A model generated the notes under the pieces. The model searched no databases. It worked only from the letters and a program-made list of their open reading frames with translations, and was not told where the DNA came from. A program made the position numbers and the translations under genes. Below are positions 59,400 to 64,000 of a DNA stretch of 64,000 nt, piece by piece. The first letter of the stretch is position 1. Each line of letters starts with the position of its first letter. Location of the stretch: assembly GCA_029817715.1 (NCBI GenBank), contig JARUPY010000150.1, positions 124,001-188,000 of the forward strand. The letters run 5' to 3'. This DNA is from Melastoma dodecandrum. Taxonomy: Eukaryota > Streptophyta > Magnoliopsida > Myrtales > Melastomataceae.

Positions 59400-59473
59400 G
59401 GTCAAATTTCCGCTCCCCAAATCTCTAGAGAGAGATGCTCCCCCTTAGAGAGAGAAACTGGAAAAACAAAATG

Positions 59474-59679
59474 GGTTGGGGGTTTGGGGTTTGGGGTTTG
59501 GGGTTTGGGGTTTGGGGTTTCGGGTTTCGGGTTTGGGGTTTGGGGTTTCGGGTTTCGGGTTTCGGGTTTAGGGTTTAGGGTTTAGGGTTTAGGGTTTTAG
59601 GGTTTAGGGTTTAGGGTTTAGGGTTTAGGGTTTATGGTTTAGGGTTTAGGGTTTATCATTTTGGGTTTAGGGTTTAGGG
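59474..59679. repeat. Telomere-like tract T6 with variant blocks
   Basis: Plus strand: TTTGGGG units first, then TTTCGGG mixed with TTTGGGG, then about 15 mostly canonical TTTAGGG units up to the LINE-2 A-run. The order of variants matches T5. Confidence 0.95.
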
Positions 59680-59818
59680 TTTTTTTTTTTTTTTTGATAA
59701 ATAATATTCTATAACCCAATAAGAATCTGTACAAAGATCACAGGGGCATACCCCCGGAAATCAAAGTCACAACACCATATCTACGTATACCAAATACGTA
59801 ACCAAATAAAGTATCACA

Positions 59819-62800
59819 CTACGACCGAGGTAGCGAGGAAAGAATAAGTGAAGCAAGTGTCCTAGGAGGAAGCAAACGCTCGCCAGCCCTGCGCTTGTTC
59901 CGCTCTATCCATAGGTAATAAACGCATCCACCCAGCATCCGAACAAAAGATAGACGCCTTCGAAGTGTGACCCCAGCCGGCGAGAACAACAACTCAGTTA
60001 TAGCAGACCACCTTCGCGGAAAGTTCGGCGCAACATCCCGACCAACAGTATACAACCAAACCTCCGCTGAATAACTGCATGTAAAGAAAAGGTGGTCTAA
60101 CCTCTCTCGCCTAGAACCACAAAGTGCACATGTAGATGAAGATGACACCCCTAGGCTGAATAGCATGTCGGAAGTGTATAGCCTCCCCTGAACTGCCAAC
60201 CAGAGGATGAACGAGAACCGCGGCAACATACCCTTAGCCCAGATAAAACTAGCCCAAGGAACAACCTGGTGATCCTTACGGATATGTCTCCATGCAGAGG
60301 CGATAGTAAAATCTCCATCAGGACGTAAAGACCAGATAAGCCGATCAGAAGTACTTGATAATGGATAACAACCGGCAGGTAGCAGCTCGTGCAATCTGTC
60401 AAAACACGCTCGCCTATGCCGATGAATACGCACATCACCTCCCTCAATGTAGCTCCGCCAAATCGAATCAGCAAAGAAATCCGCCACTGAGATCCTAGAA
60501 GGGATCCTGGAGCGCTCGATATCCTCACGCCCAAAGACATCCACCAAAGGACCCAATGGGGACCACGTGTCAAACCAGAAGGAAATCCTGCTGCCATCCC
60601 CCATGCGCCAGGAAATGAGTCGTCGAACAAGGTGCCTCAGTGTCAGTAGTCGTCTCCAGATCCAGGAGCACCTGTCCGGCTGCCGAGCCTGCCAAAAGGA
60701 TTCTCCCCTCAAGAGATACGTCCTAGCCCAGCGAGCCCATACTGAGTCCTCTGGATCCGATAAGAGGTGCCAAATGTGCTTCAGCATCGCCGCTCGGTTC
60801 CACTCTGTGACCCGCTTAAGGCCAAGCCCTCCCTGCTCCTTTGGCCTGCACACTGTTTGCCAAGCTACCTTTGCCTTGTGGTAGTCCATTGATGGACCCG
60901 ACCACAAAAATCGCGACATGAGCTGCTCCAGCCGCTTGCAAACCGACATCGGTAGTGGAAATATGGACGACCAGTACGTCTGAGTCGCGAATAGTACCGA
61001 GCTCACTAGCTGTAGCCTCCCAGCATACGATAAGTGTCTACTCGTCCAGTGGCAAATCCTGCTAGCAATAGCATCCACTAAGGGCGAACAATCCTCCGAG
61101 GTTAGCCTCCTCGTAATAAGAGGCACTCCAAGATACCTAACCGGTAACTCCCCCCGTGTAAAACCAGAATCAGCCAGAATCTGCGCCTGCACATCCCCCG
61201 AGACTCCACCAAAGAAGATCTCACTCTTTTGAGCGCTTATCCTCAATCCAGATTGATCCCCGAATCTAGATAATGTCTCCAATACACAACGCACCGACGA
61301 AGGTCTCCCACAAGAGAAAATGAGAAGATCATCCGCAAAACATAAGTGAGACTATCGTACCTTCCGACAACGAGAATGAAATCCAAAATCAGATGTCTCC
61401 GCAGTCTTCCTCAACATGCCAGATAATACTTCCATGACCATCACAAAGAGATACGGCGACAAAGGGCATCCCTGACGAAGGCCCCTGGAACTACTGAAAA
61501 AACCCTGTAGCTCCCCGTTAATGCTGATAGAGAATCTGGCCGTAGTTACACACTCCATGATGAGCCAGATGAACGAACTCGGAAAACCGAAACACTCCAG
61601 TACCGCCCGTAAGAAATCCCACTCGACCGAGTCGTATGCCTTACGGATATCAATCTTCAATGCACACCGCGGGGGACTCCTCTCCGTATGATAGCCCCTA
61701 ATGATCTCGTGTGCTACCATAATGTTATCCACAATGCGTCGTCCAGGTATAAACGCCGACTGCTCAGAACCTATGATACCAGGAAGAACCTCCCTAACTC
61801 GCGTCGCCAGTATACGAGTAATACACTTGTACACCGTGTTACAACACGAGATAGGCCTGAAATCCGTCAATGCCGTCGGATTCGCTTTCTTCGGAATGAG
61901 CGAAATAATAGTGGTATTCGCCTCACGAAGAAGACGACCCCGAGTAAAGAAATCCTGCACTGCCTCCGTAACCAGCGCTCCCACAACCTCCCAGGATCCC
62001 CTGAAGAACTCTGCCGTATATCCATCCGGTCCAGGTGCCTTGTGATGGCCAAGCTGAAACATCGCCTTGCGCACCTCCTCCACAGAAACAGGGGCCACCA
62101 GGGTAGCAGACTGCTCTGACGACACAGTCCCAGATAAAACCTCCCGTATCATATCCCTATCAATCGGTGCTGTTCGCGGAACCGCTGTGAATAACATGCT
62201 GAAATACCGGATAGTCTCATCCCTCACCTCCGTCGGATCAGACAACACCACACCGTCATCCCTCGTCAACGACAAAATGACGTTCCTGTTATGGCGACGC
62301 TTCATCATGCTGAAAAAATAGACTGTGTTCCGATCCCCGAGCTGTAGCCAGCGGACACGGGCTTTCTGGCGCAACATGCTTTCCTCTAGCCTAGCCAGAT
62401 AATTAAATCTGGTTGCGGCAGCCTGCTCAACAAACGAAACCTCACCATGCGAGCCCTCAGCCAACAACTCAGACTGGACCTCCTCAAGATGTGATCGCGC
62501 CTCGCCAACCCGCGTCGATAACCCACCAAGCTCATCCCGATTCAGCCTTTTCAATTTCCCTTTAAGAGCACCAAGCCTTCTGTATAGCAGGAACATAGGC
62601 CGCCCATCATACCTCTCTGACCACGCCTGCCGAACTAATCCCTCATAATGTGGGTGCTCCGTCCAGAATTCAAAGAACTTGAACGGTACACGGCACCCCT
62701 GTGTTCTCTGCATGAGCCACACCAAGCAGGGAGAATGATCCGAGCATCCAGGAGCCAAAAACCGGGCCAAAGAATCTGAGAAGTCGCTCAACCATCGCAT

Positions 62801-63421
62801 GTTCACCATCACCCTATCCAACTTCCGGAGTATGGCATCATCCCTACGATTCGTCCACGTGAAAAACTCTCCGGTAGACCGAAGATCCTCTAACTCCTCA
62901 TCCCTGACTGCAACATCGAACTCCTCATCCACTCCATGCCAACTCAAGTCCCCACCTTGCCGCTCATACGGTGTCCGAACAGCATTCATATCGCCAATAA
63001 CACACCAGGGCTCCCCAACATATCGAGTGGAAGCCTCACGCAAGAACCTCCAGAGAGAACGTCGACCGGTGGCATCATTCAGACCATACACAAACGTAAT
63101 CTGAAAGGATACGCCTGTCGCAATGAAAATAACCCTGGCATGCACCCACTGAGGGTTAATATCAGCCACGTCCACCTGTACACGAGAGGGATCCCAACAA
63201 ACCCAAATTCTTCCAGTCACAGATGCACCATGGGCAACTACATATCTCCAAGAAGGTAAGAACGCACTCTGACTCCGCGATTCAACCGAAGCCCGCACCC
63301 TAGTCTCAAGAAGAGCAAACAAAGATAACCTATGAATGGAAATGAGCCTGCGAACCTCGCTGACATGTAAGGGGTCATTGAAGCCGCGCACATTCCACGC
63401 TCCGAACATAGGCATCATCAT
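59819..63421 (-). pseudogene. LINE-2 ORF2: endonuclease and reverse transcriptase, one nonsense codon in the RT
   Basis: Start MMMPMFGAWNVRGFNDPL at 63421. The frame is open to codon 690, where TTG (Leu in LINE-1) is TAG (61352-61354), just before the RT catalytic FADDLLIF. It then reopens in the same frame to the stop at 59819. The endonuclease and the first half of the RT would still be made; the catalytic Asp pair would not. Apart from this codon the 1200-aa frame has no defect. Confidence 0.94.
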
Positions 63422-63432
63422 AAATCAACAAA

Positions 63433-64000
63433 TCACCTAAAGGCCCCACGGGGCCTCCCAGAAGGCAACAGTGGCGGCGCCTCCTGAACCTGCTTAGCCT
63501 GCTTTTCCTTTTTCTTCTCTTTCTTCGTCAACTTGGACGAAGGACGAGAATCAGCATCAGCAGTATCATCTCCATAAGCACGCATGTCCGCATAAAAATC
63601 AGAACTCAAGGATTTCTCCTTGTTCAGAGCACAACTACCCAAGGACTCAGAAGACCCAGCCTGTACAACCTGCTGCTTCCCCTTATCAGATGGAAGCTCA
63701 GTAACAAGAGTGAGTGCCATAGCATCTAGTCGCTCCTCCTCCGACGGGGTAACATCAGTCAGATCCGTCTGTCCCTCATACAGAACAATAGCACGAGAGG
63801 GGTCTCCCAATGCATCCATATCTCCAAGGTCGTGTACCAACTCTACCCCAGCAACACCCTCCTCTCCAATCGTGAAATCAGGCCGTATCTCTCCCTCCTC
63901 ATCAGCATCCTGTAATGCCTGAAAGGCATTTACTGAGCGTTCAATCTCCTCTGGTACCCTGGGAATAGGTGTAGTAAGCCGCGGCCCGGGCACACGGGTC
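63433..64000 (-). CDS. LINE-2 ORF1, C-terminal part
   Basis: Minus-strand frame corresponding to the last about 190 residues of LINE-1 ORF1 (EEIERSVNAFQALQDADEEG, LGSCALNKEKSLSSDFYADM, TKKEKKKEKQAKQVQEAP). It runs off the window edge. Confidence 0.9.
   Translation of the reverse strand, partial: TRVPGPRLTTPIPRVPEEIERSVNAFQALQDADEEGEIRPDFTIGEEGVAGVELVHDLGDMDALGDPSRAIVLYEGQTDLTDVTPSEEERLDAMALTLVTELPSDKGKQQVVQAGSSESLGSCALNKEKSLSSDFYADMRAYGDDTADADSRPSSKLTKKEKKKEKQAKQVQEAPPLLPSGRPRGAFR

Larger units (their letters stand above)
53259..59473 (-). mobile_element. LINE-1: full-length L1-type LINE between telomere-like tracts
   Basis: Minus strand, about 6.2 kb. From 5' to 3': a 5' UTR with 180-bp monomers, ORF1 (57005-58771), ORF2 (53391-56993, one stop), and a 3' UTR ending ATTATTTATC plus a 10-nt A-run (53259-53268). 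Tract T6 lies at its 5' side and T5 at its 3' side. LINE-2 matches it at a constant offset of 6428 bp with no net indel from the ORF2 stop to the window end. Confidence 0.93.
59680..64000 (-). mobile_element. LINE-2: L1-type LINE, cut by the window end
   Basis: Minus strand, with the same layout as LINE-1. The 3' A-run is 16 nt (59680-59695). Its 5' part lies beyond the window. Scattered substitutions separate it from LINE-1. Confidence 0.93.

Noticed and set aside
51694..59679. TTTAGGG tracts as a true chromosome end
   Set aside because: The tracts are 60-210 bp, degenerate and interrupted by elements on both sides. They are interstitial telomere-like DNA. A subtelomeric location remains possible.
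55260..62321. Plus-strand ORFs of 84-143 aa inside the LINE copies
   Set aside because: They are reverse-frame shadows of ORF2, repeated identically in LINE-1 and LINE-2.
1..64000. tRNA or rRNA genes
   Set aside because: I saw no cloverleaf with A/B boxes and no rRNA core. TGGTATCAGAGC hits are retrotransposon primer sites. A tRNAscan run would settle it.

Overview
This is nuclear DNA of a flowering plant. It has spliced genes with GT-AG introns (about 70 bp to 4.5 kb), plant-only gene families (a plastid malonyl transacylase, a UGT87A-type glycosyltransferase, a GH17-X8 protein), plant Copia, Gypsy and L1-type elements, and TTTAGGG telomere-type repeats. The species cannot be named from the sequence.

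Left part (1-29 kb) is genic. After a decayed Copia 3' end (1-1116) come a GH17-X8 glucanase-like gene (+), a UGT87A-like gene (+), a mitoferrin (+), a convergent ten-exon plastid MCAT gene (-), a plant-mobile-domain pseudogene (+) followed by a cluster of palindromes, and a 15-exon gene for the E3 ligase Listerin (LTN1, -, 12867-29072). Exon joins were checked by phase: MCAT gives 389 aa and LTN1 1921 aa, both near the usual family length. A LINE relic with its own target-site duplication sits in the last LTN1 intron.

Right part (29-64 kb) is nested transposons. It holds a small Copia deletion derivative with perfectly delimited 197-bp LTRs, L1-type LINEs on both strands, and a complete Ty3/Gypsy element (38466-43876; 472-bp LTRs; CTCTG duplication) that landed inside an unrecognised ORF (called U here). 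From about 49.8 kb to the window end there is a one-directional array of minus-strand retroelements, mostly separated by degenerate telomere-like tracts (TTTAGGG and TTTGGGG/TTCAGGG/TTTCGGG variants). The units are LINE-2, LINE-1, LINE-0, element A and element B.

The most notable signal is this telomere-like association. LINEs and at least two unrelated retroposed ORFs end in a short A-run that merges with (CCCTAAA)n, and several units also have telomere-like repeat at their 5' junction. This fits L1-type endonucleases nicking the G-rich strand at TTT/AGGG and building head-to-tail arrays inside interstitial telomere-like DNA. The two long LINE copies are nearly identical with no net length change across more than 4 kb. 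Each carries one nonsense codon in ORF2, at different sites, and LINE-1 has a 180-bp monomer tandem repeat in its 5' UTR.

The genes do not form an operon or a single pathway. UGT87A, mitoferrin and MCAT next to each other look like an old conserved neighbourhood.
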